A DNA stretch of 64,000 bases. Source: Agrococcus jejuensis (lineage in GTDB: Bacteria; Actinomycetota; Actinomycetes; Actinomycetales; Microbacteriaceae). Shown one piece after another: positions 34,309 to 44,917 of the stretch. Position 1 is the first letter of the stretch; each line of letters opens with the position of its first letter. The position numbers and the translations under genes are program-made. Below the pieces are notes generated by a model that was given only the letters and a program-made list of their open reading frames with translations, was not told the DNA's origin and did no database searches. The stretch covers positions 248,001 through 312,000 of the forward strand of contig NZ_VEFR01000003.1 of NCBI RefSeq assembly GCF_007679035.1. Direction: 5' to 3'.

Positions 34309-35754
34309 ATGAGGGCGGCCCTCGTGCTCGGCACGCAGCTGCTGCCGCATCATCCGCTCGTCGACGATCCGGACACCGACCTGGTGCTCGTCGTCGAGTC
34401 GGCGGCGCTGTTCGAGCGGCTGCCGTACCACCAGATCAAGATCGCCTTCCTGCTCGCCGCGATGCGGCACCACGTGGCCGAGCTGCGCGGGCGCGGCATC
34501 CGCGTCGAGACGGTCCGGCTCGACGACGACCTGTCGTTCGCCGACGGGATCTCGGCGCTCGTGCGACGCCACGACGTCACCGAGCTGCGATGGATGCGCG
34601 CTGCGGATCGCGGCACCGACGACCGCATCCGCGCGACCTGCGAACGCCTCGGCATCGCCCACGACGCCGTCGCCGACGCCATGTTCCTCACGCCCGAGGA
34701 GGACGTCGACGCCTGGTACGCCGAGCACGAGCACGCGCGCATGGAGGACTTCTACCGCTGGCAGCGCCAGCGCACCGGCATCCTCATGCACGGCGACGGC
34801 CCGGCCGGCGGGCAGTGGAACTACGACCACGACAACCGCGAGCCCCTGCCGAAGGGCGGCATCGACGTGCCGGCCCTGCCCGAGCCGCGGCACGACGACC
34901 TCACGCGCCAGACGATCCAGGAGGTGCGCGAGCGATTCGCGGGCCATCCCGGCGACGCACGCGACCTGTGGCTGCCGGTCACGAGGCGCAGCGCCCTGCA
35001 TTGGCTGCAGCGCTTCGTCGACGAGCGCCTGCCGCGATTCGGGCGCTACGAGGATGCGATGCACCGCGACGAGCCCGTGCTCTTCCACTCGGTGCTCACG
35101 CCCATGCTCAACGTGGGCCTGCTGCATCCGCAGGAGGTCGTCGATGCGGCGCTCGAGCGCGGCGGCGACGTGCCGCTCGCCTCGCTCGAGGGCTTCGTGC
35201 GCCAGATCGTCGGCTGGCGCGAGCACATGCGCGGCATGTACCGGGCGCATCCCGAGCTCGAGCACGCGAACGCGCTCGAGCTCGACCGCGAGCTCGAGGA
35301 CTGGTGGTACACGCTCGACGACGTGCCGCTCACGCTGCCCGAGCCGGTGCGCGTCGTGCTGCAGCGCGTGCACGCCCTCGCGTACGCGCACCACATCGAG
35401 CGGCTCATGGTGCTGGGCAGCTGGATGCTCATGCAGGGCTACGCGCCGCGGTCGGTCAACCGGTGGTTCCTGTCGCTGTTCGTCGACGCCTATCCGTGGG
35501 TGATGGTGCCGAACATCATGGGCATGAGCCAGTTCGCCGACGGCGGCCTCGTCGGCACGAAGCCGTACGTGTCGGGCGGCGCCTACCTGCAGCGGATGGG
35601 TCGGTGGTGGTCGTCGGAGCGTGCGGCGCGCGAGTCGGCGTTCACCGATGCGTACTGGGCGTTCCTCGAACGGCACGAGGACGCGCTCGCCGGCAACCAC
35701 CGCCTCGCCCAGCCGCTCGCCCAGATGCGGCAGCGACGGGCGGAGCGCGGCTGA
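34309..35754 (+). CDS. Cryptochrome/photolyase-related protein (FeS-BCP family) without cluster cysteines
   Basis: This 481-residue protein belongs to the bacterial cryptochrome and (6-4) photolyase family of PhrB type. It has an N-terminal antenna-binding Rossmann domain (LVLGTQLLPHHPL), the segment GQWNYDHDNREPLPK, and the helical FAD domain with GWREHMRGMYR, YAHHIERLMVLGSWMLMQG and NIMGMSQFADGGLVGTKPY. Family members normally hold a [4Fe-4S] cluster on four cysteines. Here the only cysteine in the whole protein lies in the N-terminal domain (ATCERL), and the usual ligand region reads RMGRWWSSERAARESAF. It therefore likely binds FAD but no cluster. Confidence 0.88.
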   Translation: MRAALVLGTQLLPHHPLVDDPDTDLVLVVESAALFERLPYHQIKIAFLLAAMRHHVAELRGRGIRVETVRLDDDLSFADGISALVRRHDVTELRWMRAADRGTDDRIRATCERLGIAHDAVADAMFLTPEEDVDAWYAEHEHARMEDFYRWQRQRTGILMHGDGPAGGQWNYDHDNREPLPKGGIDVPALPEPRHDDLTRQTIQEVRERFAGHPGDARDLWLPVTRRSALHWLQRFVDERLPRFGRYEDAMHRDEPVLFHSVLTPMLNVGLLHPQEVVDAALERGGDVPLASLEGFVRQIVGWREHMRGMYRAHPELEHANALELDRELEDWWYTLDDVPLTLPEPVRVVLQRVHALAYAHHIERLMVLGSWMLMQGYAPRSVNRWFLSLFVDAYPWVMVPNIMGMSQFADGGLVGTKPYVSGGAYLQRMGRWWSSERAARESAFTDAYWAFLERHEDALAGNHRLAQPLAQMRQRRAERG

Positions 35755-35772
35755 CGACTCAGCGCGCAGGAC

Positions 35773-35833
35773 ATGTGCACGTGAGCGAGCCGGCAGGGCC
35801 GCATGCGGGATGCCGGCTCGCTCAGGTGCACAT
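35773..35833. repeat. Hairpin element E2 (ATGTGCACGTGAGCG family)
   Basis: Arms of 23 nt with one mismatch begin ATGTGCACGTGAGCGAGCC and end in GGTGCACAT around a 15-nt loop. The start is identical over 15 nt to E1 at 32752. It follows the photolyase-like gene by 18 nt and may also terminate it. Confidence 0.78.
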
Positions 35834-35851
35834 CTCCCGACAAGGCGCGGC

Positions 35852-35919
35852 GAGATGTGCGCGGATCCCAGCCCTCGACGCGCTCAGCGTCGCGAGACCC
35901 GCGAGATCGCGCACATCTC
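35852..35919. repeat. Hairpin element E3 with GAGATGTGCGCG arms
   Basis: A perfect 12-nt inverted repeat GAGATGTGCGCG / CGCGCACATCTC encloses a smaller hairpin GACGC-GCTCA-GCGTC. Its ends share ATGTGC with E1 and E2. It lies between E2 and the stop of the convergent ABC ATPase gene. Confidence 0.6.
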
Positions 35920-35985
35920 ACCGCGCCACCACGCGAGGCGGCCACGCAGCACGAGGCTGCGGGCCGCCGACGCGGACGCGACGAG

Positions 35986-37052
<1,067 letters not shown>

Positions 37053-37056
<4 letters not shown>

Positions 37057-37907
37057 GCGCGTGGGTCCTTCTTGGTCTTCGGCGCCTTCGGCTGCGTCGC
37101 GCGCGGCTGTCCGCCGCCCGCGATGGCGATCACGAGCAGCAGGACGAACGCGAACGCCAGCGCGACGAGCGACACGATCACGGATGCGTAGGCGTCCGCC
37201 TGCTGGATCTGCACGAGCGCCGTCTGCAGCACGATGCGGTTGAGGAGCGCCGCGATGGTGTACTCGCCGAGCACGATCGCGACGGTGAGGATGCACGCGG
37301 TGAGGATGCCGCGGCGGATGTTCGGCACGACGATCTCGACGAGCGTGCGCGTGAAGCCGGCGCCGAGCGAGCGCCCGGCCTCCGTGAGGGTGCCGACGTC
37401 GACGAGCCGCAGCTCGGCCTGGATCGCGCGGTACGCGAACGGCAGCGCGACGACGGCGTATGCGAGCGCGAGCGGCCACGCCGACGAGCCGACGACGCGC
37501 GCGATCGATGCGTAGACCGGCGCGAGGCCGACGACGAGCACGATGGCGGGGATCGAGATCGGCAGGATCGAGATCATCTCGAGCACGCGCTGCAGGCGCG
37601 GCACCCGCAGGCGCACGAGCACCATGGTCGGCACGAGGATCGCCACGATGAGCACGGCCGTCACGACCGACAGGCCGAGCGACACCGCGATGCCCTCGCC
37701 GAGCATCCGGTACGTGCGGCTGCCGGAGGCGAGGCCCTCGGCGAGCGCCGTCCACCGGTCGAAGGTGATGCCGTCGCGCGTGCGCAGCGTGAACTCGACC
37801 ATCGCGACGATGGGGATGGCGAAGAGGGCGCCGACGACGCCGAGGATCGTCCAGCGCGCCCAGGGCGCGGGCGCGACGTCGGACGCGCGACGGCTCATCG
37901 CTGCCAC
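37053..37907 (-). CDS. ABC importer permease (second of pair)
   Basis: This 284-residue permease has six membrane helices and an EAA-type loop (LTEAGRSLGAGFTRTLVEIVVP). The C-terminus is Lys-rich (KAPKTKKDPRA). The start could be GTG 37907 or ATG 37898. It is related to PotC/ThiP/PhnV-type permeases. It overlaps the ATPase gene and lies 43 nt after the first permease gene, with a short duplicated sequence GGTGGCAGCGATGA at both the end of that gene and the start of this one. Confidence 0.85.
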
Positions 37908-37950
37908 CGCGCGCTGCTCGCTCGCGTCGGCGTCGCGAGGCTCGAGGCCA

Positions 37951-38835
37951 TCATCGCTGCCACCGCTCCGTGCGCCGCTGCAGCAGGGAGTAGCCCCACA
38001 TGAGCACGGTCATGATGAGGATCATCGCGAGGGCGAGCGCACCGGCGAGGCCCTCCTGGCCCAGCACGGTCTCCGACACGAGCGCGCCGCGGATCTGCAG
38101 CGTCACGATCTGCCCTCCCTGGCTGATGAGCGCCGCGGCGGTCGCGAACGACGAGAACGCGTTCGCGAACAGCAGCACGAGGCTGCCGAGGAACGCGGGA
38201 GCGAGGATGGGCCCGCCCACGTGCAGCCAGTAGCGGGCGCGCGTGCCGCCGAGCGACGCGTTCGCCTCCGCCCACTGCGCCCGCAGGCCGTCGACGGCCG
38301 GCATGAAGGTGATGACCATGAGGGGGATCTGGAAGTAGAGGTAGGGGAGGATCAGGCCGGGCACCTGGTACAGCCAGACGCCGCCCGAGTAGATGTCGAT
38401 GCCGAGCGCATCCCGCATCCACACGGTCACGAGGCCCTGGATGCCGATGGTCGCGATGAACGCGAACGCGAGCATGACGCCGCCGAACTGGGCGAGCGTG
38501 CCGGATGCCGCGTCGACGATGCGGCGCACGAGGCTCGTGGGCGGCAGGCCCAGCAGGGCGAGGCACACGAGGGCGCCGACGGCGGCGCCGAGCGCCGCCG
38601 TGAGCGCGGACACCCAGATGGATGCCCAGATCGAGCCGAGCACGGTCGGCGAGAGGATCGCCGCGATCGCGTCGAGCGTGAGGCCGTCGTCGCCGACGAA
38701 CGCGGAGCCGACCGCGATGGCCGTCGGGATGGCGAGGAAGCAGAGGGTGAGGAGCGCGAAGGGCGTGAGGCCGAGCGCGGTGCCGAGCAGCTGCCCGGCA
38801 CCGCGTCCTCGGCCTACTGGATGGCGGTCGCCCAC
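37951..38835 (-). CDS. ABC importer permease (first of pair)
   Basis: This permease of about 294 residues has six helices and the loop WAEANASLGGTRARYWLHVG, an EAA-type contact region. The sequence begins LGLTPFALLTLCFLAIPTAIA after a short start. No ATG precedes that helix; I chose the GTG at 38835, which overlaps the binding-protein stop by about 22 nt. That overlap suggests translational coupling. The start is uncertain; the rest of the gene is clear. Confidence 0.82.
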   Translation of the reverse strand: MGDRHPVGRGRGAGQLLGTALGLTPFALLTLCFLAIPTAIAVGSAFVGDDGLTLDAIAAILSPTVLGSIWASIWVSALTAALGAAVGALVCLALLGLPPTSLVRRIVDAASGTLAQFGGVMLAFAFIATIGIQGLVTVWMRDALGIDIYSGGVWLYQVPGLILPYLYFQIPLMVITFMPAVDGLRAQWAEANASLGGTRARYWLHVGGPILAPAFLGSLVLLFANAFSSFATAAALISQGGQIVTLQIRGALVSETVLGQEGLAGALALAMILIMTVLMWGYSLLQRRTERWQR

Positions 38836-39941
38836 TGCTCGGCGACGAGCGCCGATGCAGCCTCGGCCTGCTCGGCCGTCAGCTGCACGAGGTCGGCCGG
38901 CGGGGTGCCGACGGCGTCGAGCGCGTCCTGGTCGACCGTGCCCTCGTCGATCATCGACTGGAGGCGCACCGGGAAGGCGCCGGCCTCGAGCCAGATGTTC
39001 TGCGCCTCGTCCGAGAACAGGAACTCCTGCCACAGGCGCGCCGCCGCGGGGTGCGGGGCGTCGGCGTTGATGGCCTGGTTGTAGTACGAGCCGAGCGCCT
39101 GGCCCTCGGGGATCCAGAGCTGCCAGTCGCGCTGGCCCTCGAGCGCGACCTGGTTCGCGGCCTCGATGTACGACCAGTTGATGACGACGGGCGTCTCGCC
39201 CGAGGCGACGGTCGCGTTCGTGGCGTTGAGCGGCAGGAAGTTGCCGGCGGCGGCGAGCTCGGCGAAGAAGTCGATGCCGGGCTGCATGTCGTCGGCGGAG
39301 CCGCCCGACTGGATGGCGGCGAGCTCGACGCCCGCGAGCGCGGCGCCGGCCTGCGTCGGGTCGCCGTTCAGCGCGACGGAGCCGCGGTACTCGTCGCCCA
39401 GCAGGTCCTCCCACGACTCGGGCGCAGGCACGGCGTCCGCGTCGTAGGCCACGGCCATGATGCCCGTGTAGTCGTTCACCCACAGGCCCTCGGGGTGCTT
39501 GTTCTCCCCGGGGATCGAGTCCCAGGTCTCGACCTGGTACGGCGCGAACATGTCCTCGTTCGCGAGCGCGACCGCGGGGCCGAGGTCGAAGACGTCGGGG
39601 GCCGTGTCCTGGCCTGCGAGGTCCTGCGCGGCCGTGATCTCCTCGGCGCTCGACGCCTCGGGGTTCGCCGACACGATCTCGATGTCGTAGGTCTCCTCGA
39701 ACAGGTCCATGACGGCGCCGTAGTTGGCCCAGTCCTCGGGGAGGGCGATGACGTTGAGGGTGCCCTCGGCCTCGGCGGCCGCGACGAGGCCCTCCATGCC
39801 GCCGAAGTCCTCGGCGCTCGTGGTCGTCGACGCGTCGACGTCGGGAACCTCGGCGTCGGCCTCGGCCGACGACGAGCAGCCTGCGAGCGCGAGGGCCGCG
39901 ATGGTGAACGCGGCGGGGGCTGCGAGGTGCTTGAGACGCAT
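38814..39941 (-). CDS. ABC importer substrate-binding lipoprotein (PotD/AfuA-like)
   Basis: This 375-residue lipoprotein has a signal peptide with lipobox LAGC (cysteine 22) and an acidic linker. The mature part has LNVIALPEDWANYGAVMDLF, resembling polyamine, iron(III) and aminoethylphosphonate binding proteins, and the segment WEDLLGDEYRGSVALNGDPT. The ligand is not evident. AAGGAG lies four bases before the ATG. It is the first gene of a four-gene operon that runs through both permeases to the ATPase. Confidence 0.87.
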   Translation of the reverse strand: MRLKHLAAPAAFTIAALALAGCSSSAEADAEVPDVDASTTTSAEDFGGMEGLVAAAEAEGTLNVIALPEDWANYGAVMDLFEETYDIEIVSANPEASSAEEITAAQDLAGQDTAPDVFDLGPAVALANEDMFAPYQVETWDSIPGENKHPEGLWVNDYTGIMAVAYDADAVPAPESWEDLLGDEYRGSVALNGDPTQAGAALAGVELAAIQSGGSADDMQPGIDFFAELAAAGNFLPLNATNATVASGETPVVINWSYIEAANQVALEGQRDWQLWIPEGQALGSYYNQAINADAPHPAAARLWQEFLFSDEAQNIWLEAGAFPVRLQSMIDEGTVDQDALDAVGTPPADLVQLTAEQAEAASALVAEQWATAIQ

Positions 39942-40149
39942 GGTGCTCCTTGGGTACCGGGCGCGGGGAGGCGCGCCTGGGGAACCGTGGCAGCGAGCGG
40001 TGTCGCGTCGGTGAACGCATCGTGGACGCTGAGCGACCCTCACCTTGCGGGGTGGCGCAGCCTGCTCCACGGCGGCGGCGCGCGGCGGGCGCGCTGCGCC
40101 TCGGGCGGACGCGGCGATCGCCGTGGGCGAGCGGGCGTAGCGTTGCCGC

Positions 40150-42009
40150 ATGAGCATGATGGCCGGCGGCCCGCGCGGCGCCATGCGCGTGTCGGGTCGC
40201 GACGAGTCGGTGCAGCGGGCGCAGAACGCCGACGCGCCCCGCATCCCGAACCTCCTCGGCCGCATCATGGCGCTGTTCCGGCCGCATCGTCCCGCGATCG
40301 CGCTCACGATCGTGCTCGTGCTCGTCGTCGCGGCCATCGGGGTGTTCCCGCCGCTGCTGACGCAGCGCGTGTTCGACGACGCGCTCTTCCCCGAGTCGGG
40401 CGGCGTGCAGATGCGCCTGCTGCTCGCGCTCGTCGGCGGCATGGTGGCGCTGCTCGTCACGTCGAGTCTGCTCGGCATCTGGCAGACCTACCTCACCGCC
40501 CGCGTCGGCAACACGGTCATGGGCAGCCTGCGCACGCAGCTGTTCGACCATCTCCAGCGCATGGAGCTGGCCTTCTTCACCCGCACCAAGACCGGCGTCA
40601 TCCAGTCGCGGCTGCAGAACGACGTCGGCGGGGTCGCGACGGTGCTGTCGAACACGGTGTCGTCGGTCGTCGGCAACACCGTGACCGTCATCTCGAGCCT
40701 CGTGACCATGCTCATCCTGTCGTGGCAGCTCACGATCGTCGCGGTGCTGCTCACGCCCCTCCTCGTCATCGCGCAGCGTCGCGTGGGCCAGGTCCGCGCC
40801 CGGATCGCCACGAAGACGCAGGAGTCGCTGTCGGAGATGACGTCGATCACGCAGGAGGCGCTGTCGGTGTCGGGCATCCTGCTCGCGAAGGTCTTCGGCA
40901 GGCAGCAGGACGAGTCGAGGCGCTACGCCGACGAGAACGGCAGGCAGATCGAGCTGCAGGTGCGGCAGCAGATGACGGGCCAGACGTTCTTCGCCGTCGT
41001 CTCCATCTTCATCTCGGTGATCCCCGCCGTCGTGTACGTCATCGCCGCGCTGCTCATCACGAACGACCTGCAGGCCGTGACCGCCGGCACGCTCGTCGCG
41101 TTCACGACCGTGCAGGCGCGCCTGCTCATGCCGCTCATGGGCCTGCTGCGCGTCGCGCTCGACCTGCAGACCTCCGGCGCGCTCTTCGCCCGCATCTTCG
41201 AGTACCTCGACCTGCGGCCGCAGATCGTCGATCGGCCGGATGCCGTGGAGGTGCCCGCCGACCGGCTCGGCGCGATCGCGTTCGAGGACGTCGTCTTCCG
41301 CTACCCCGACGCGCTGGAGTCGGAGCCGCCGACGCTCGACCACGTGTCGTTCGAGGTGGAGCCGGGCACCTTCGTCGCCTTCGTGGGCGCCTCGGGCGCG
41401 GGCAAGACGACGATCGGCTACCTCGTGCCGCGGCTCTACGAGGCGGCCGGCGGCGTCGTGCGATTCGCGGGCGTCGACGTGCGCGACCTCGACCATCGGT
41501 CGCTCACCGACGCCATCGGCATCGTGAGCCAGGACGCCTACCTCTTCCACGCGACGATCGCCGAGAACCTGCGCTACGCGATGCCGGATGCGACGGATGC
41601 GCAGCTCGAGGAGGCCGCGCGCGGCGCGAACATCCTCGACACGATCCGCTCGTTCCCGCTGGGCTTCGACACCGTCGTGGGGGAGCGCGGGTACCGGCTC
41701 TCCGGCGGCGAGCAGCAGCGCATCGCGATCGCACGCGTGCTGCTCAAGGATCCGGCGGTGCTCATCCTCGACGAGGCCACGAGCGCGCTCGACACCGTGT
41801 CGGAGCGGATCGTGCAGCAGGCGCTCGACGCCGCGTCGCGCGGCCGCACGGTCGTGGCGATCGCGCACCGCCTCTCGACGATCCGCGACGCCGACGTCAT
41901 CGTCGTGCTCGACCACGGCAGGATCGTGGAGCGCGGCACCCATGACGAGCTGCTCGCGATGGGCGGCGCGTACGCGGCGCTGCACTCCGAGCAGCGCGCC
42001 AATGCCTGA
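40150..42009 (+). CDS. ABC transporter ATP-binding/permease fusion (type IV exporter)
   Basis: This 619-residue half-transporter has six helices in an ABC-membrane domain (about residues 45-345), then an ATPase domain: Walker A GASGAGKTT, Q-loop IVSQDAYLFH, signature YRLSGGEQQRIAIARV, Walker B VLILDEATSALD and H-loop IAHRLST. It would act as a homodimer or with a partner, exporting lipid, peptide or drug. No partner gene is adjacent. Three possible ATG starts lie close together; I kept the first, MSMMAGG. Confidence 0.9.
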   Translation: MSMMAGGPRGAMRVSGRDESVQRAQNADAPRIPNLLGRIMALFRPHRPAIALTIVLVLVVAAIGVFPPLLTQRVFDDALFPESGGVQMRLLLALVGGMVALLVTSSLLGIWQTYLTARVGNTVMGSLRTQLFDHLQRMELAFFTRTKTGVIQSRLQNDVGGVATVLSNTVSSVVGNTVTVISSLVTMLILSWQLTIVAVLLTPLLVIAQRRVGQVRARIATKTQESLSEMTSITQEALSVSGILLAKVFGRQQDESRRYADENGRQIELQVRQQMTGQTFFAVVSIFISVIPAVVYVIAALLITNDLQAVTAGTLVAFTTVQARLLMPLMGLLRVALDLQTSGALFARIFEYLDLRPQIVDRPDAVEVPADRLGAIAFEDVVFRYPDALESEPPTLDHVSFEVEPGTFVAFVGASGAGKTTIGYLVPRLYEAAGGVVRFAGVDVRDLDHRSLTDAIGIVSQDAYLFHATIAENLRYAMPDATDAQLEEAARGANILDTIRSFPLGFDTVVGERGYRLSGGEQQRIAIARVLLKDPAVLILDEATSALDTVSERIVQQALDAASRGRTVVAIAHRLSTIRDADVIVVLDHGRIVERGTHDELLAMGGAYAALHSEQRANA

Positions 42010-42025
42010 CGGCGAAGCGCGGTTT

Positions 42026-42067
42026 TGCGTTCACTAGTTGACAACAACGGCGCCCGCGGGCGACGAT
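42026..42067 (+). promoter_or_regulatory. ROK gene promoter with operator-like sequence
   Basis: TGCGTTCACTAGTTGACAAC overlaps a -35 TTGACA (42038-42043); a weak -10 GACGAT lies 18 bp downstream and just before the ROK start. A matching sequence occurs at 43284-43309 before the sugar ABC operon, so this is probably the regulator's own operator. Confidence 0.6.
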
Positions 42068-42073
42068 GGGCGC

Positions 42074-43231
42074 ATGCAGCGACGCCCGGGATCCCAAGGC
42101 GCCCTGCGCGCGGCCAACGAGGCGCGCATCGCAGACGTGCTGCGCGACGCGCCGGCGACGCAGTCGGAGCTCGCCGAGCGCACGGGCCTCGCGAACGCGA
42201 CGGTGTCGAACATCGTGCGCGACCTGCGCGACCGCGGGCTCGTCACGACCGGGCCGACGATCCACCAGGGCAGGCGCGCGACGCTGGTGACCATCGAGTC
42301 GGGCGCCGGCCCCGTCGTCGTGGGCGTCGACTTCGGCAGGCGCCACGTGCGCATCGCGGTCGCCCGCACCGACCTGCAGCCCATCGCCGAGCAGCATGTC
42401 GAGCTGCCGGCCGGGCACCACGCATCCGAGAGCCTCGCCGTCGCCGCCCACGCGGTGGCCGAGATGCTCGACGGCGCCGAGCTGCGCGAGGTCGCGGCGA
42501 TGTGCGTCGGCGTGCCTGGCCCCTTCGACCTGCGCACGGGCACGATCGCGGGGCACACGATCCTGCCCGAGTGGGTCGGCGTCTCGCGCGATGCGATCTC
42601 GGAGGCCTTCGGCATGGCCGTCGAGGTGGGCAACGACGCCGACCTCGGCGCGACGGCGGAGCGCACGGTCGGTGCCCATCGCGGCGTCGACGACCTCATG
42701 TTCGTGAAGGTGGGCACGGGCATCGGCACGGGCCTCGTGCTCGGTGGGCGCCTGCATCGCGGCGCCATCGGCATCGCGGGCGAGCTCGGGCACGTGCAGG
42801 TGGATCCGCAGGGTCCGCTGTGCGTGTGCGGCAACCGCGGCTGCCTCGAGACGCTCGCGTCGGTGCGCGTCATGACGCAGGAGCTGTCGGCGGCGCTGCG
42901 CCGCCCGGTCTCGACGGCGGACATCGTGTCGTCGGCGCTCGCGGGCGACCCCGTCACCCGTCGCGTGATCGAGGACGCCGGCGTCGCGATCGGTCGCGCC
43001 GTCGCCAACGCCGCCAACCTGCTCGCTCCCGCGGTCGTCGTCGTGGGCGGACCGCTGTCGGAGGTCGGCGAGCTGCTGCTCGAGCCCGTGCGCGACGGCT
43101 TCCGCCGCTTCGCGATCCACGCCCTCGCGTCCTCCACCGACGTCGTCGCGACGTCGCTCGGCGAGCGCGCCGAGGTGCTGGGCGCGCTCGCGATCGCACG
43201 CGACGCGGCACGGTCTCCGGCACTCGTCTGA
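42074..43231 (+). CDS. ROK-family transcriptional repressor
   Basis: This 385-residue regulator has an N-terminal winged HTH (TQSELAERTGLANATVSNIV) and a ROK sugar-kinase-like domain: VVGVDFGRRHVRIAV, GVPGPFD, the HIGH-type segment GELGHVQVDPQGPLCVCGNRGCLE with the zinc-site cysteines, and VVVVGGPLSE. Such repressors (XylR/NagC group) sense sugars. The ATG at 42074 is favoured over a TTG at 42038, which lies inside the -35 element. The multiple-monosaccharide importer immediately downstream is its likely target. Confidence 0.9.
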   Translation: MQRRPGSQGALRAANEARIADVLRDAPATQSELAERTGLANATVSNIVRDLRDRGLVTTGPTIHQGRRATLVTIESGAGPVVVGVDFGRRHVRIAVARTDLQPIAEQHVELPAGHHASESLAVAAHAVAEMLDGAELREVAAMCVGVPGPFDLRTGTIAGHTILPEWVGVSRDAISEAFGMAVEVGNDADLGATAERTVGAHRGVDDLMFVKVGTGIGTGLVLGGRLHRGAIGIAGELGHVQVDPQGPLCVCGNRGCLETLASVRVMTQELSAALRRPVSTADIVSSALAGDPVTRRVIEDAGVAIGRAVANAANLLAPAVVVVGGPLSEVGELLLEPVRDGFRRFAIHALASSTDVVATSLGERAEVLGALAIARDAARSPALV

Positions 43232-43283
43232 CCGCGTCGTGACCGAATCGTTGCGTTCATGACGCGACAGAGTTGGCATCCAC

Positions 43284-43325
43284 TGCGTTCACGACTTGAC
43301 GACAAGGCGTGCCCGCTCGTATCGT
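43284..43325 (+). promoter_or_regulatory. Promoter/operator of the monosaccharide ABC operon
   Basis: A -35 TTGACG (43296-43301) and -10 TATCGT (43320-43325) are 18 bp apart. TGCGTTCACGACTTGACGAC overlaps the -35 and matches the sequence before the ROK gene; a further partial copy, TTGCGTTCATGAC, lies at 43251. This is the expected place for sugar-inducible ROK repression. Confidence 0.65.
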
Positions 43326-43369
43326 GAGCCACGGTCCGCCGCCGGTGCTGGACCAGCGAGGGAGCGAGC

Positions 43370-44917
43370 GTGGAGCAGGCGAGGCCGACCATCCTGTCGA
43401 TGCGCCACATCACCAAGGAGTTCCCGGGCGTGCGGGCGCTCGACGACGTGAGCCTCGAGGTCGCGACGGGCACGATCCACGCGATCTGCGGCGAGAACGG
43501 CGCGGGCAAGTCGACCCTCATGAAGGTGCTGTCGGGCGTGTACCCCCACGGCTCGTTCGACGGCGAGATCGTCTACCGGGGCGAGCGGGTGGCGTTCAGC
43601 CGCATCAACGACTCCGAGCGCGCCGGCATCGTGATCATCCACCAGGAGCTCGCGCTCATCCCCGAGCTCTCGATCGCCGAGAACATCTTCCTCGGCAACG
43701 AGCCCCGCGGCGTGCTCGGCATCGACTGGGACACCGTGCGCGGTCGCTCCCGCGAGCTGCTCGCACGCGTCGGCCTCGACGAGGACCCCGACACGCAGAT
43801 CAAGAACATCGGCGTCGGCAAGCAGCAGCTCGTCGAGATCGCGAAGGCGCTCGAGAAGGACGTGCGGCTGCTCATCCTCGACGAGCCCACCGCCGCCCTC
43901 AACGAGGGCGACTCGCAGCACCTGCTCGACCTGCTCGTCGGCCTGCGCTCCAAGGGCGTCACGTCGATCATGATCAGCCACAAGCTCAACGAGATCGAGG
44001 CCGTCTCCGACGCCATCACGATCATCCGCGACGGCAAGGCCATCGAGACGCTCGACATCCGCGACGGCGCCGTCGACGAGGACCGCATCATCCGCGGCAT
44101 GGTCGGCCGCACGCTCGGCAACCGCTTCCCCGACCGCGCAGGTCACGCCGGCGAGGTGTTCTTCGAGGTGCGCGACTGGACGGTGCAGCATCCCCTCACG
44201 GCCGAGCGCCTCGTCGCCAAGCAGTCGTCGTTCACGGTGCGCCGCGGCGAGGTCGTGGGCTTCGCCGGTCTCATGGGCGCCGGCCGCACCGAGCTCGCGA
44301 TGAGCATCTTCGGACGCCAGTACGGCACGTGGCTCGGCGGCACCATCGTGAAGGACGGCAAGGAGATCCAGCTGCGCTCGGTCTCCGAGGCCATCGCCAA
44401 CGGCATCGCCTACGTGAGCGAGGACCGCAAGGCCCTCGGCCTCAACCTGCTGGACTCCATCAAGCGGTCGATCGTGTCGGCCAAGCTCGGCAAGATCGCG
44501 CGCGGCGGCGTCGTCGACGCGCTCGCCGAGGCGAAGGTCGCCGAGGAGTACCGCCAGGCGCTGCGCATCAAGGCGCCCACGGTCGAGATGGGCGTCGACA
44601 CGCTCTCCGGCGGCAACCAGCAGAAGGTCGTGCTGTCGAAGTGGATGTTCACCGACCCCGACCTGCTGATCCTCGACGAGCCGACGCGCGGCATCGACGT
44701 GGGTGCCAAGACCGAGATCTACCAGATCGTGCGCGAGCTCGCCGATGCGGGCAAGGGCGTGATCCTCATCTCCAGCGAGCTGCCGGAGCTGCTCGGGCTC
44801 GCAGACCGCATCTACACGATCTTCGAGGGTCGCATCACGGGCGAGATCCGCGCTGCCGACGCCGACCAGGAGACGCTCATGCGCCGCATGGCGCCGACGA
44901 AGGGTGACGCAGCATGA
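43370..44917 (+). CDS. gguA: Multiple-monosaccharide ABC importer ATPase
   Basis: This 515-residue protein is a double ATPase of the carbohydrate-uptake-2 family. The first domain has Walker [21 protein letters not shown] and HKLNE; the second has a degenerate Walker [24 protein letters not shown] and [13 protein letters not shown], as is usual in this family. It starts with GTG after GAGGGAGC. Together with the following permease and ChvE-like protein it matches GguAB-ChvE, which imports several hexoses and pentoses. Confidence 0.9.
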   Translation: MEQARPTILSMRHITKEFPGVRALDDVSLEVATGTIHAICGENGAGKSTLMKVLSGVYPHGSFDGEIVYRGERVAFSRINDSERAGIVIIHQELALIPELSIAENIFLGNEPRGVLGIDWDTVRGRSRELLARVGLDEDPDTQIKNIGVGKQQLVEIAKALEKDVRLLILDEPTAALNEGDSQHLLDLLVGLRSKGVTSIMISHKLNEIEAVSDAITIIRDGKAIETLDIRDGAVDEDRIIRGMVGRTLGNRFPDRAGHAGEVFFEVRDWTVQHPLTAERLVAKQSSFTVRRGEVVGFAGLMGAGRTELAMSIFGRQYGTWLGGTIVKDGKEIQLRSVSEAIANGIAYVSEDRKALGLNLLDSIKRSIVSAKLGKIARGGVVDALAEAKVAEEYRQALRIKAPTVEMGVDTLSGGNQQKVVLSKWMFTDPDLLILDEPTRGIDVGAKTEIYQIVRELADAGKGVILISSELPELLGLADRIYTIFEGRITGEIRAADADQETLMRRMAPTKGDAA

